A stretch of 64,000 bases of DNA from NCBI RefSeq assembly GCF_015477775.1, contig NZ_JADLQO010000011.1, positions 124,001-188,000 on the forward strand, read 5' to 3'. Position numbers and translations under genes: made by a program. The number at the start of each line of letters is the position of its first letter. Within the stretch, counting starts at the first letter, position 1. This document shows, in pieces, positions 8,196 to 17,198 of the stretch. Below the pieces are notes generated by a model. It searched no databases, was not told the origin of the DNA, and was given only the letters and a program-made list of their open reading frames with translations. This DNA is from Nocardia abscessus. Lineage in GTDB: Bacteria; Actinomycetota; Actinomycetes; Mycobacteriales; Mycobacteriaceae.

Positions 8196-9269
8196 ATGAA
8201 GAAGAAGTTGATCGCCCTCGCTCTCGCCTCGGTCTCGGCCGTCGTGCTCGCAGGTTGTTCCACCGGTGGTCGCACCTCGGCCACCGGACCCGCGGGAGGT
8301 GAGGGTCAGACGTTCGGTGAGAACGTGCAGCTGTTCGACGCGACGCAGAAGGTGCACGAGTCGATGCAGGGCAAGAAGGTCGCCTTCGTGCCGATTCTCT
8401 ACAAGGGCTACAACCTGACGATGAACTGGGGCGCGTCGATGGAGCGCGCCTTCGGCAACCTCGGCGCCGACTTCCAGGTCTACGACCCCAACTTCGACAC
8501 CGACAAGATGACCAGGATCATCAGCGACCTGATCGCCCGCAAGGCCGCCGACGTGCTGATCCTGCACAACCCCGACGTCGGTGTGCTGTCCAAGCAGATC
8601 GAGGACGCTCAGCGCGCGGGGATCTACACGGTGGTGGTCAACATGATCTCGAGCCGTCTCGGCGACGCCTACATCGGTGTCGACAACCTCGCCGCCGCCG
8701 AGGACATCGCCCAGCGGGCGGTGCAGGACTGCGAAAAGCGTGGCGCTCCCAAGCGATTGGCGATTATCGACGGTCCGGGCAATGACGCGGCCTCACTGCT
8801 GTGGTCCAAAGGGGTGCACAACGTGCTCGACCCCGCCGGTTTCGAGGTGGTGACCACCGCACACACCCAGTGGCAGAACTCGCTCGCGCAGCAGGCCGCC
8901 GAGTCGATCATCCAGCAGCAGAAGAACAACTTCTGCGGGTTCCTGGTCACCTACGACCTCAACTCCGTCGCCGTCGGTGACGCCGTGCAAAGCGCGGTCT
9001 CGCGCGGTGTGATCCCCGCCGATTCCCTCGGCACCTACACGATGGCTGCCGACACCGTGTGGTGCGACGCGCTGCGCGCGGGCAAGGTGACCGCCTCGGC
9101 CTCCTACGATGTCCAAGGCGTCGGCACCGCCGCGGTGGTCACCACCCAGCAGCTCGTCCAGACCGGCGCACCAGCGGGTAGCAGCCACACCGTCGCGTTC
9201 GTGCCGCACACCATCGTGGACCGCGCGAACGTCGACAACACCACCATCGCCTGCTATAAGGGGCAGTGA
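8196..9269 (+). CDS. ABC transporter substrate-binding lipoprotein
   Basis: This 357-residue periplasmic-binding protein type 1 lipoprotein starts at the ATG at 8196, 9 nt after an AAGGAG site; the frame stays open upstream but that part is antisense-like noise over the permease. The signal MKKKLIALALASVSAVVLAGC ends in a lipobox with Cys about residue 20, so it is anchored outside the membrane. The body resembles ribose/xylose-type binding proteins (for example ADVLILHNPDVGVLSKQIED and AYIGVDNLAAAEDIAQ). It delivers substrate to the importer encoded around it. The ligand is not identifiable. Confidence 0.92.
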   Translation: MKKKLIALALASVSAVVLAGCSTGGRTSATGPAGGEGQTFGENVQLFDATQKVHESMQGKKVAFVPILYKGYNLTMNWGASMERAFGNLGADFQVYDPNFDTDKMTRIISDLIARKAADVLILHNPDVGVLSKQIEDAQRAGIYTVVVNMISSRLGDAYIGVDNLAAAEDIAQRAVQDCEKRGAPKRLAIIDGPGNDAASLLWSKGVHNVLDPAGFEVVTTAHTQWQNSLAQQAAESIIQQQKNNFCGFLVTYDLNSVAVGDAVQSAVSRGVIPADSLGTYTMAADTVWCDALRAGKVTASASYDVQGVGTAAVVTTQQLVQTGAPAGSSHTVAFVPHTIVDRANVDNTTIACYKGQ

Positions 9270-9275
9270 GCGGCG

Positions 9276-11444
9276 ATGAAACTGCAGTCACGCTCGCGGG
9301 GAATCGACGCCTTCCCCCTGACCGGCGGGAAGTGGCGTGACCGGCTCGCGCCGGCCAGGACCCTGTCGGACCTGTTCGAGAAACGCTGGATGGAGGGCGC
9401 GGTACCACTCGCCCTCGCCCTGTTGCTCAGCCTGTTGTTCGTCTCCTTCACCCCGGTCGGACCGGCCGACACCCCGATCATCCTGGACGAGGTGTCGGAG
9501 AAGGGGCTGCTGGCCATCGGGCTGACCGTGGTGCTGGTCTGTGGTGGCATCGACCTGTCGATCGGTTCGATGGTCGGCCTGACAGCGATCGGCGCGATGG
9601 TCGCCTCCCGCGCCTGGGACTGGCCGATGGCGATCGTCGCACCGGGCGCCGTGATCTTCGGTGCGCTGCTCGGCAGTGTGAACGGCTACTTCATCGCCTA
9701 CCGCAAGATGCGGCCGTTCATCACCACATTGGTCACCCTGGTCGCTTTCGGTGGTGCGGCCGCCGCGTTGCAGTCGGCGTTCAGTTTCGAGCTGAGTATG
9801 CCCAAGCCCGATATCGTCTGGGACTTTCTCGGCGAGGGCAGCATCGCGCTGATCCCGACGGGCTGGTTCTTCTTCGGGTGCGTGCTGATAGCCGTGCATG
9901 TCGGCCTCACCCGGTCGCGGTGGGGCTGGTGGGTCGCGGCAGTCGGCAGCGATCGGCGTTCGGCGCGGCGCAACGGCATTCCCGTCGACCGGGTCACCTT
10001 CTTCGTCTACGTGCTCTCGGGTGCGCTGGCCGGGTTGGCCGCCCTGCTCACCTCGGCCAGGGTCGGGCGTACCGACCCGGACGTGGGCCAGGGCTGGGAG
10101 ATCATCGTCCTTACCGCCGTCGTGCTCGGTGGTGTCAGCCTCGAGGGCGGCCGGGGATCGGTGCTGCGGGCCACCGTCGGCATCATCGTCGTGCAGGTGA
10201 TCCAGCAGGCTACCGTGGCGCTGCGACTCGAAGGTTCGTACTACACGGTCATTCTCGCCACCGCACTGCTCGTGTTCGCGGTGCTCGACCTGCAATGGGG
10301 CAAGTATCGGCAGCGTACCGCCGACAAGCTCAAGATCGATCCGGGCCGGATCATTCTCGGCCCGCTCCTCGATGTCACCGAGCCGGGCACGGTGTGGACG
10401 ATCAACAACAGAACGACCGACGCGCCCCCGATCGGCCTCGGCAAGATCGAGGGCGCCGAGGACTGCGCGGTCGACCCCGAGGGCAACGTCTACTGCGGCG
10501 ACCGTCGCGGCTGGGTGTGGCGCTTCCGTGCCGACAACCCGGACGAGGGTGAGATCTTCGCTCGCACAGGCGGTTTTCCGCTCGGCCACGGGTGGGATCG
10601 GGACGGACAGCTGCTCGTCGCCGTCGGCGGCATGGGCATCTACCGGATCTCCCCGGACGGTGAATCCGAGCCGATCGCGACGAAGGTCAGGCGCAGTCGT
10701 TTCTCCCTGCTCGACGATTCCGGCCTGCGTGCCGTCGACGACCTCGACGTCGCACCGGACGGTTCGATCTACGTGTCGGACTTCTCGACGCGAACCAACG
10801 CCGCCGAATACCTGGTGGAGCTGGTGGAATCGCGGGCCAACGGGCGGGTGGTCCGCATCGATCCCGACGGCGGCACCGAGGTGGTCGTCTCCAACAGCGT
10901 GTTCCCCAACGGCATCTGTACCTCGCACGACGGCCAGTCGATCCTCATCGCCAGCACCGGCCTCTGCCGGGTGGATCGCCTCTGGATCGCCGGACCCAAG
11001 CAGGGGCAGCTGGAACCGGTGCTGGAGAACCTGCCCGGTAACCCCGACAACCTCAACCGCTCCTCCGACGGCAACTACTGGCTGCCGTTCGTGTCGATGC
11101 GCACGCCGATGTCGGACCTGCTCAACCGCTACCCGGCGGTGCGCAGGCGGATGACCAAGGAGGTGCCGCTGGACAGCTGGGTGGTGCCGCAACTCAACGT
11201 CTCGTGCGTGATGAAGTTCAACGATCGCGGCGAAGTCCTTCAGGTGCTGTGGGATTCGTCGCTGGCGAACTACCCGATGGTGACCGCGGTGAAGGAACGG
11301 GCCGGTCAGCTCTATCTGTGCGGTGTCAGCAACAACCGCATCGGTCGACTCACGCTCGACCCGAGCGAGGTCGGAACGATCGACCCGGCCGCGGTTCCCG
11401 GGGTGATCGTGCCCAGTCGATCGATGGTGGAGGTGCAGCGATGA
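9276..11444 (+). CDS. ABC permease fused to SMP-30/strictosidine-synthase-like propeller
   Basis: This 722-residue protein joins two families. Residues about 35-345 are a second RbsC-type permease (CGGIDLSIGSMVGLTAIGAM near 90, GGVSLEGGRGSVLRATVG near 287). Residues about 375-715 are a six-bladed SMP-30/strictosidine-synthase-like beta-propeller (AEDCAVDPEGNVYCGDRRGW near 390, DDLDVAPDGSIYVSDFS near 490, LPGNPDNLNRSSDGNYWLPF near 588). The frame is continuous, with no sign of an artefactual join. The operon order and the 6-nt gap from the binding protein support a single product. A plausible role is binding or hydrolysis of the substrate, perhaps a lactone, at the membrane; this is inference. 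Confidence 0.88.
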   Translation: MKLQSRSRGIDAFPLTGGKWRDRLAPARTLSDLFEKRWMEGAVPLALALLLSLLFVSFTPVGPADTPIILDEVSEKGLLAIGLTVVLVCGGIDLSIGSMVGLTAIGAMVASRAWDWPMAIVAPGAVIFGALLGSVNGYFIAYRKMRPFITTLVTLVAFGGAAAALQSAFSFELSMPKPDIVWDFLGEGSIALIPTGWFFFGCVLIAVHVGLTRSRWGWWVAAVGSDRRSARRNGIPVDRVTFFVYVLSGALAGLAALLTSARVGRTDPDVGQGWEIIVLTAVVLGGVSLEGGRGSVLRATVGIIVVQVIQQATVALRLEGSYYTVILATALLVFAVLDLQWGKYRQRTADKLKIDPGRIILGPLLDVTEPGTVWTINNRTTDAPPIGLGKIEGAEDCAVDPEGNVYCGDRRGWVWRFRADNPDEGEIFARTGGFPLGHGWDRDGQLLVAVGGMGIYRISPDGESEPIATKVRRSRFSLLDDSGLRAVDDLDVAPDGSIYVSDFSTRTNAAEYLVELVESRANGRVVRIDPDGGTEVVVSNSVFPNGICTSHDGQSILIASTGLCRVDRLWIAGPKQGQLEPVLENLPGNPDNLNRSSDGNYWLPFVSMRTPMSDLLNRYPAVRRRMTKEVPLDSWVVPQLNVSCVMKFNDRGEVLQVLWDSSLANYPMVTAVKERAGQLYLCGVSNNRIGRLTLDPSEVGTIDPAAVPGVIVPSRSMVEVQR

Positions 11445-12523
11445 ACCGCACGATCAGCGCCCTGAAGGAATGGCTGAACCCCGACTGGGCCCGGCACCGC
11501 ACGGTGCCGCCGTTCGAGGCGGGGCTGCGGCCCAATCGCCGGCTCGATGAGGGCATGACCCTGCTGCCCGATGCCGAGTTCGAACCCGACGACGTGCTCA
11601 TCCGCGACCACGGTGAGGTCGTCTTCTCCAGCGGTGACAGCATTTTCACGCTGACCGATGGCGTCGTCACGCGCGTGGTGACGCTCGGCGGGCAGGTCGG
11701 GAGTCTGTTGGTCGCCGAGGACCGGCTTGTCGCCGCCGTCGAGGGCGTCGGCCTCGTCACGGTCGACGCGAGCGGAGTGGCCGCCGACCTGTGCACCGAT
11801 GCCGAGCTGGCCGCGTGCGTCACCGATCTGGCCCTGCTGCCCGACGGTGTCGTGCTGGCAACCATCGGCTCCCATGAGGTACCGGACTGGTCCGCCGCGC
11901 TGGTCGCCGATGATCGGAGCGGGCGCATCGTGCGCGTCGACGGGTCGCGCGCCGAGGTGGTCGCCGAAGGTCTCGGCTGGCCGGGCGGCATCGAAAACGC
12001 CGGCGACGGTGAGGTTCTGGTGTCGCTGGGTTTCGACCATCGCATCGAACGGCGCGGCGTGGCCGCCCCGGGTAAGCCCGGGACCGCGGTGGGGGCGAAC
12101 CTGCCGGTGTATCCCGGCCGGATCGCCGCCACCACGGACGGCTGGTGGGTCGCCGCGCCGTACGCGCGCAACCGCTTCACCGAATTGCTGCTCGACGAAC
12201 CCGAATTGCTGCGCGAAATGACCGCGACGATTCGTCAGGACCAGTGGTTCGTCCCACGCCTGCGGTGCCCGGATCCCTACACCGACACGCTGCAACTGGG
12301 GCAGCTGCGTGTACACGGCGTGATCAAACCGTGGGCGCCCGCGCGGTCGTACGGCCTGGCTTTCCGGATCGATCAGCGGGGACGCATCGCCGAAAGTGTG
12401 CATTCGCGCGCGGACGGCGACCGCCACGGGGTCACCGGTGTGGCGTCACGTGACGGCCGAATCGTGGTGGCCGCGCGCGGTTTCCGTAACCTGCTCGAGC
12501 CGCAGACAGACAACGAAAGGTGA
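11441..12523 (+). CDS. SMP-30/strictosidine-synthase-like beta-propeller protein
   Basis: This 360-residue soluble protein overlaps the fused permease by ATGA, hence the start at 11441. It is a diverged relative of the propeller domain of its neighbour: it keeps GWPGGIENAGDGEVLVSLG near residue 185 and LPVYPGRIAATTDGWWVA near 225, where true SMP-30 proteins have the LPGxPD and DGxxW elements. No signal peptide is seen. It may act on the imported substrate or pair with the fused domain. Catalytic activity cannot be confirmed, since metal ligands are not obvious. Confidence 0.8.
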   Translation: MNRTISALKEWLNPDWARHRTVPPFEAGLRPNRRLDEGMTLLPDAEFEPDDVLIRDHGEVVFSSGDSIFTLTDGVVTRVVTLGGQVGSLLVAEDRLVAAVEGVGLVTVDASGVAADLCTDAELAACVTDLALLPDGVVLATIGSHEVPDWSAALVADDRSGRIVRVDGSRAEVVAEGLGWPGGIENAGDGEVLVSLGFDHRIERRGVAAPGKPGTAVGANLPVYPGRIAATTDGWWVAAPYARNRFTELLLDEPELLREMTATIRQDQWFVPRLRCPDPYTDTLQLGQLRVHGVIKPWAPARSYGLAFRIDQRGRIAESVHSRADGDRHGVTGVASRDGRIVVAARGFRNLLEPQTDNER

Positions 12524-14037
12524 GCACCGTGAGCGACACCGCCGTCGCCGCCGAGCCGGTGATCCGGCTCAGCCGGATCAGCAAGCACTACAACGGAACA
12601 TACGCGCTGCGCGATGTCGACTTCGAGGTCGCCCCGGGCGAGATCCACGCCCTGCTCGGCGAGAACGGCGCTGGAAAATCCACCCTCGTGAAGGTGATCT
12701 CGGGGGCGATCGAACACGACGCGGGCACCCTGCTCGTCACCGGCCGCATGCGCAACTTCAGTACCCCCAAGGAATCGGCCGAGGCCGGGGTCGCGATGGT
12801 GTACCAGGAAGGATCGCTCGTCGAGTCGATGACCGTGGCGCAGAACCTGTTCCTCGGTGACGAGAAGGCCTTCAACAATCTCTCCCAGCTCAACGTGGTG
12901 GCGCGAGAACTGCTGGAGTCACACAACTTCCACATCCGGCCCGAGGTGCCCGCGGGTGCGCTCGGCATCGCCCAGAAGCAGATGGTGGAGATCGCCCGCG
13001 CCGTGCACCGCGACGCCAAGGTCGTCATCCTCGACGAACCGACCGCCTCGGTGACACCGGAGGAACGGCTGCAACTGTTCCTGTCGATGCGCAGGCTCAA
13101 AAGGCAGGGCATCGGGGTCGTTTTCATCACCCACATGCTCGACGAGGCGCTGGAAGAGGCCGACCGCATCACCGTGCTGCGCGACGGCGAGGTGCAGGGC
13201 ACGCTGGACAAACCGGCTTTCGATCGTGCCGAGGTGGTGCGAATGATGGTGGGTCGCAGCGTGGAATATCAACGGGTACCGCCGAATCGGGAGCCCGACC
13301 CGGCGCCGGTGCTCGAGGTCGAGGACATCACCCTGCTTCCGGCCGTGCGCAACATGTCGTTCTCCGCGCACGCGGGGGAGATCGTCGGCATCTACGGCCT
13401 TGTCGGTGCCGGGCGCAGTGAGACCGCGATGATCGTCGCCGGGGTGACCAAGCGCCGGCGTCTGCGTGGCGGCACCGTCCGACTCGACGGCCGCAAGGTG
13501 CGTTTCCGGACACCGCGCCACGCCCGCCGCGCGGGCCTGGTCTACATCACCGAGGACCGCAAGGCCTCGGGCTTCTTCGGCCACTTCTCGATCGCCGACA
13601 ACATCTATTTCGGGCACCTGTGCAGCGCGCCACGCCTGCCGTTGCTGGTGCGGCCGGGGGAGCGCAAGACCGTGGCTCAACGCTTCGTCGAGCGTTTCCA
13701 TGTGCGCACGCTGCGACCCGACCGGGCCGAACTCGAAGAGCTCAGCGGCGGCAACCAGCAGAAGGTGGTGCTGGCCAAAGGGCTGACCCGCCAGCCTCTG
13801 GTCGCGATCATCGATGAGCCGACCCGCGGTGTGGACCTCGGCACGATCACCGAAATCCACGCGATGATCCGCGCCCTGGCCGACGACGGTGTCGCGGTAA
13901 TCGTGATCTCGTCCTACCTGCCGGAGATCCGGGCGCTCTCGGACCGGATCCTGGTCGCCAAGCAGGGCAGCATCGTGGCCGAGTTCGATCCGGCCGAGGC
14001 TGACGACGCACGACTGATGTTCGCGGCGGTGCACTGA
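12520..14037 (+). CDS. Sugar-type ABC transporter ATPase (RbsA-like, two NBDs)
   Basis: This 505-residue protein has two tandem ATP-binding domains. The first has a canonical Walker A (GENGAGKST, about 47-55) and Walker B (VVILDEPTASV). The second has a degenerate P-loop (GLVGAGRSE) but a full signature LSGGNQQK near residue 408 and IIDEPTRGVD, as is usual in RbsA/XylG/MglA proteins. It powers import through the permeases encoded upstream. The GTG at 12520 overlaps the previous stop; a second GTG at 12529 is better spaced from the GAAAGG site and may be the real start. Confidence 0.93.
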   Translation: MSTVSDTAVAAEPVIRLSRISKHYNGTYALRDVDFEVAPGEIHALLGENGAGKSTLVKVISGAIEHDAGTLLVTGRMRNFSTPKESAEAGVAMVYQEGSLVESMTVAQNLFLGDEKAFNNLSQLNVVARELLESHNFHIRPEVPAGALGIAQKQMVEIARAVHRDAKVVILDEPTASVTPEERLQLFLSMRRLKRQGIGVVFITHMLDEALEEADRITVLRDGEVQGTLDKPAFDRAEVVRMMVGRSVEYQRVPPNREPDPAPVLEVEDITLLPAVRNMSFSAHAGEIVGIYGLVGAGRSETAMIVAGVTKRRRLRGGTVRLDGRKVRFRTPRHARRAGLVYITEDRKASGFFGHFSIADNIYFGHLCSAPRLPLLVRPGERKTVAQRFVERFHVRTLRPDRAELEELSGGNQQKVVLAKGLTRQPLVAIIDEPTRGVDLGTITEIHAMIRALADDGVAVIVISSYLPEIRALSDRILVAKQGSIVAEFDPAEADDARLMFAAVH

Positions 14038-14075
14038 GGGGGAAGGATCCTTCCCAGGAACAGAGTCGTCCTGCC

Positions 14076-14120
14076 AGGGGCTTTCCGGATGTCGAAGACT
14101 GATGTCATCCGGAAAGAACC
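14076..14120 (+). other. Hairpin around a start codon
   Basis: An 11-bp perfect inverted repeat (14081-14091 with 14106-14116) has an additional GGGG/CCCC pairing outside a 2-nt bulge. It covers the ATG at 14089 of the following hydrolase gene. If translation really begins at the GTG at 14143, this is a 5'-untranslated hairpin or the end of the ABC operon; otherwise it would hide the start site. Confidence 0.5.
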
Positions 14121-15045
14121 CCGACGAGCCGAGGACATCATCGTGCAGCACATCGACTTCCCGAACGCCACAGTCACCATGGCGGGCGATCTGTACCTGC
14201 CCGAGAACTTCTCCGCCGACCGGTACTACCCGGCGATCGTGTGTGTTCATCCCGGCGGCGGCGTGAAGGAGCAGACCGCGGGTCTGTATGCGGAGAAGCT
14301 GGCCGCCGAGGGCTTTGTCACCCTCGCCTTCGACGCCTCCCACCAGGGCGAGAGCGGAGGCATTCCGCGCCGTCTGGAAGACCCCTTCGCCCGGGTCGAG
14401 GACGTCCGCGCCGCAGTCGACTATGTGTCGACCCTCGACTTCGTCGATGCCGACCGGATCGGTGCGTTCGGTGTGTGCGCCGGCGGCGGTTACGCGATCG
14501 ACGCCACCAAGACCGACCGCCGGATCAAGGCCGTCGGCACCGTGAGCCCGGTCGACATCGGCGCCACCTTCCGTCGCGGCTGGGACGGCTCGCTGCCGCT
14601 CGACGCGCAGATCGCCACGCTCGACGCCGTCGCGGGTCAGCGCGCGATCGAAGCCGCGGGCGGGGAGATCGCCGAGATCACCTACGTGCCCGAGATCCTC
14701 GACGACACCACCCACGCCGACATGGTCGAAGCGCACGAGTACTACCGCACCCCCCGCGCGCAGCATCCGAATTCCGACAACCGGATGCTGTTCACCGCCA
14801 GCGTCACCCGGATCTTCGACTACGACGCCTTCGCCGGCGCCGAGTTCCTGACTCAGCCGGTGCTTCTGGTCGCCGGGTCGGCCGCCGGTTCGTTGTGGCA
14901 GGCGGAGGCCCTGCACAAGCGGCTGCCGGAGAACACCGACCTGGTGCTGGTCGAAGGAGCGGGCCACGTGGGTCCCTACGACCGCCCCGAGTACGTCGAC
15001 CGAGCCATGGCCGCCCTGACCCCCTTCTTCACGGCCAATCTCTGA
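14089..15045 (+). CDS. Dienelactone-hydrolase-like alpha/beta hydrolase (Cys nucleophile)
   Basis: This 318-residue alpha/beta hydrolase has the nucleophile elbow GVCAGGGYA near residue 128, with Cys where most esterases have Ser, as in dienelactone hydrolase. VCVHPGGG near 48 would form the oxyanion hole, and GAGHVGPYD near 290 carries the His. It likely cleaves a lactone, ester or thioester. The paralogue at 52737-53672 shares the Cys elbow. The ATG at 14089 lies in a hairpin; a GTG at 14143 after GAGG would give a 300-residue protein aligning better with the paralogue's N-terminus. It is 51 nt downstream of the ABC ATPase and may be co-transcribed. Confidence 0.85.
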   Translation: MSKTDVIRKEPRRAEDIIVQHIDFPNATVTMAGDLYLPENFSADRYYPAIVCVHPGGGVKEQTAGLYAEKLAAEGFVTLAFDASHQGESGGIPRRLEDPFARVEDVRAAVDYVSTLDFVDADRIGAFGVCAGGGYAIDATKTDRRIKAVGTVSPVDIGATFRRGWDGSLPLDAQIATLDAVAGQRAIEAAGGEIAEITYVPEILDDTTHADMVEAHEYYRTPRAQHPNSDNRMLFTASVTRIFDYDAFAGAEFLTQPVLLVAGSAAGSLWQAEALHKRLPENTDLVLVEGAGHVGPYDRPEYVDRAMAALTPFFTANL

Positions 15046-15073
15046 TTCCTGGGTAGTGCCACCCTTCGAAGAT

Positions 15074-15095
15074 GTGATATTCAATATATTATCGA
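15074..15095. promoter_or_regulatory. AT-rich operator/promoter candidate (island 6)
   Basis: Two half-sites, GATATT and AATATATTATC, lie about 50-65 bp upstream of the cupin start. The second matches the island at 28608. Confidence 0.5.
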
Positions 15096-15141
15096 CCAAT
15101 GTGACGGGCATCTCGTCCGTCCGACCCGAAGGGTGACATCC

Positions 15142-15669
15142 ATGACCAGCGAGCATCTAGTCAGAACCGCCCGACGTGTGATCGCGGGCCTCGACGCCGA
15201 CGGCAAGTCGACCATAGCCGTCGATGAGAACACCGCCACGCGCATCGCCCTGCCCGCGTTCACGGTGAACGACGTGTGGCGAGTCGACGGGTTGCCCGCC
15301 GCCATGGCCGACGGCGACACGCTCGGCTCCGAGGTGGAGCTGGATCCGCCCGCCGCGGGCGTGGTGGTGCGCCTGGCGACCTTCCCACCCGACAGCGAGA
15401 TCGATCCGGCTGTGTACGCGGAATCGATCGGCAATCTGCACGGTGAGGACGCCAAGTCCGAGGACGACGCGATCGTCGGCCTGCACGCCACCGAGACCGT
15501 CGACATCGCCACCATCATCGACGGCGAGATCTACGCGATCTACGAGACGGGGGAGACCCTGCTGCGTGCGGGCGACACTGTGGTCAACCGCGGGATCAAG
15601 CACGCCTGGAGCAACCGCACCGACAAGCCGGTGACCATGGTCGCGGTCATGCTGCCCGGTAAACGCTGA
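15142..15669 (+). CDS. Cupin-domain protein
   Basis: This 175-residue protein carries a C-terminal single cupin (about 85-172): GLHATETVDIATIIDGEIYA and the second motif near RAGDTVVNRGIKHAWSNRT. The one clear metal ligand in the first motif is His, with Glu/Asp nearby. Such proteins are often found in catabolic operons but rarely have known reactions. The ATG at 15142 sits 8 nt from GAAGGG; a GTG at 15133 is also possible. It is a single-gene unit between an AT-rich island and a terminator. Confidence 0.82.
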   Translation: MTSEHLVRTARRVIAGLDADGKSTIAVDENTATRIALPAFTVNDVWRVDGLPAAMADGDTLGSEVELDPPAAGVVVRLATFPPDSEIDPAVYAESIGNLHGEDAKSEDDAIVGLHATETVDIATIIDGEIYAIYETGETLLRAGDTVVNRGIKHAWSNRTDKPVTMVAVMLPGKR

Positions 15670-15690
15670 AGGCTGAACATTCCGGTACGC

Positions 15691-15728
15691 AAGGCCTGGG
15701 AACCGTCGACGGTTCCCAGGCCTTTGTT
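15691..15728 (+). terminator. Terminator after the cupin gene
   Basis: A 15-bp stem (15691-15705 with 15710-15724) around TCGA is followed by TGTTGT. It is 21 nt past the cupin stop. Confidence 0.75.
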
Positions 15729-15769
15729 GTGGTTGCGCTCGAGTTTGCCGGAGCGAAATGTATTCAGGA

Positions 15770-15789
15770 TCATATATTGTGCTATATCG
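15770..15789. promoter_or_regulatory. AT-rich operator/promoter candidate (island 7)
   Basis: TCATATATTGTGCTATATCG lies about 55-70 bp upstream of the MFS transporter start. ATATATTGTGC is one of the clearest versions of the shared island sequence. Confidence 0.5.
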
Positions 15790-15842
15790 TGATTTACGTC
15801 GCTCGGCACTGTTGCCGTGGTGGAACGTCGAAGGAGTACGAG

Positions 15843-17198
15843 ATGGATGGTCCGGCCCCGCGCAAACGAAGTGGCCTCGTCGTGGTCGTGCTCTGTTTTC
15901 TGACGATCGTGGCTGATGGCTATGACCTCATCGTCTACGGAGCTACCGTGCCCAGTCTCCTGGACGAGCCGGGATGGGAGATGTCGGCGAGCACCGCGGG
16001 CTTGATCGGCAGCTGGACACTGGTCGGCCTGATGGTCGGGTTCCTGCTCGCGGGTCCGCTTGCCGACCGCATCGGACGCCGCAAGGTGATGATGGCGGGC
16101 GTCGTCTGGTTCTCCGTCGGATGCGCGATCTGTGCCGTCGCCACGTCGCCCGAATTCCTCGGTGCCGCAAGGTTCTTCACCGGCATCGGCCTCGGCGGCG
16201 TCGTCCCGTCAGCGGTCGCCCTCACCATGGAATTCGCGCCGCGGAACCGCAGGCAGATCTACAACGGCATGATGCTCACCGGGTACTCCTTCGGTGGCAT
16301 CGTCGCCGCGCTGGTCGCCATCGCCCTGCTGCCCGACCACAGCTGGCGGGTGCTCTACGCGGTCGGCGCGCTGTGTGTGCTCGTGGTCCCGGTCATGTAC
16401 TTCTGGTTGCCGGAATCGGTGAACTCGCTGGTGGCCCGCGGCAAGGACGCCGAGGCCGCCGAACTCGCCCTTGCGTACGGCCTCGACATCGACGCGGTGC
16501 GTGCCGAGCAGCGGATCCAGGTCGACGCTTCCGCGAGCGCCGACAGCAAGACCGGGCTGCGCATGCTCCTCACCCGCCGTTACCTGCCGTCGTTGCTACT
16601 GTTCGTTCTGGTCTGTGTCTGCGCCCAGATGATCACCTATGGCCTGAACACCTGGTTGCCGGTACTGATGCGCGAGGCGGGTTACCCACTGGGCTCCTCG
16701 CTGCGATTCCTGCTGGTCCTGCAGGTCGGCGCCATCATCGGCATGATCGGCGGGTCGATGCTCGCCGACCGGTACGGGTCCCGGCGGATCCTGGTCCTGT
16801 TCTTCCTCATCGGCGCGGTATCGCTGCTGGCTCTGAGCCGCAAACTCGATACCGCGGTGCTGATGGTCGCGGTAGCCGGTGCCGGGCTCGGGTCCATCGG
16901 CAGCAACTCGCTCGCCTACGGCTACGTCGCCGCCAAGTATCCCGCCTCGTGCCGGGGATCGGCCGTCGGCGCCAGCATGGGACTCGGCCGCGTCGGTTCG
17001 ATCCTCGGGCCGTCCATCGGTGGCTGGGTCGTCGGCTCCTCGCTGGGCAGCCACTGGAACTTCTACGCCTTCGCGATTCCGGCGGTGATCGCCGCCGCCA
17101 TCGTGATCCTGATGCCCGCCTCGACGGTCGACGACGAGGTCGCCGAAGTACGCGCCCCCGACCCTGATCCGGGCGGTATCGTCGAGCCGGCTCGTTGA
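15843..17198 (+). CDS. MFS transporter, aromatic-acid:H+ symporter type
   Basis: This 451-residue transporter has twelve predicted helices. ADGYDLIVYGATVPSLL (about 23-40) is the DGYD motif of the AAHS family, and GPLADRIGRRKVMMAG (about 75) is the MFS loop 2-3 motif, repeated as MLADRYGSRRILV in the second half. AAHS members import benzoate- or hydroxybenzoate-like acids, so this suggests an aromatic or similar acid as substrate. The ATG at 15843 follows AAGGAG by 8 nt; the longer open frame upstream runs through the promoter. Its end overlaps the kinase pseudogene on the other strand by a few bases. Confidence 0.9.
   Translation: MDGPAPRKRSGLVVVVLCFLTIVADGYDLIVYGATVPSLLDEPGWEMSASTAGLIGSWTLVGLMVGFLLAGPLADRIGRRKVMMAGVVWFSVGCAICAVATSPEFLGAARFFTGIGLGGVVPSAVALTMEFAPRNRRQIYNGMMLTGYSFGGIVAALVAIALLPDHSWRVLYAVGALCVLVVPVMYFWLPESVNSLVARGKDAEAAELALAYGLDIDAVRAEQRIQVDASASADSKTGLRMLLTRRYLPSLLLFVLVCVCAQMITYGLNTWLPVLMREAGYPLGSSLRFLLVLQVGAIIGMIGGSMLADRYGSRRILVLFFLIGAVSLLALSRKLDTAVLMVAVAGAGLGSIGSNSLAYGYVAAKYPASCRGSAVGASMGLGRVGSILGPSIGGWVVGSSLGSHWNFYAFAIPAVIAAAIVILMPASTVDDEVAEVRAPDPDPGGIVEPAR

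Noticed and set aside
12919-15156. A 745-codon leftward frame across the ABC ATPase and hydrolase genes
   Set aside because: It spans two well-recognised genes and their gap, and lacks family resemblance.
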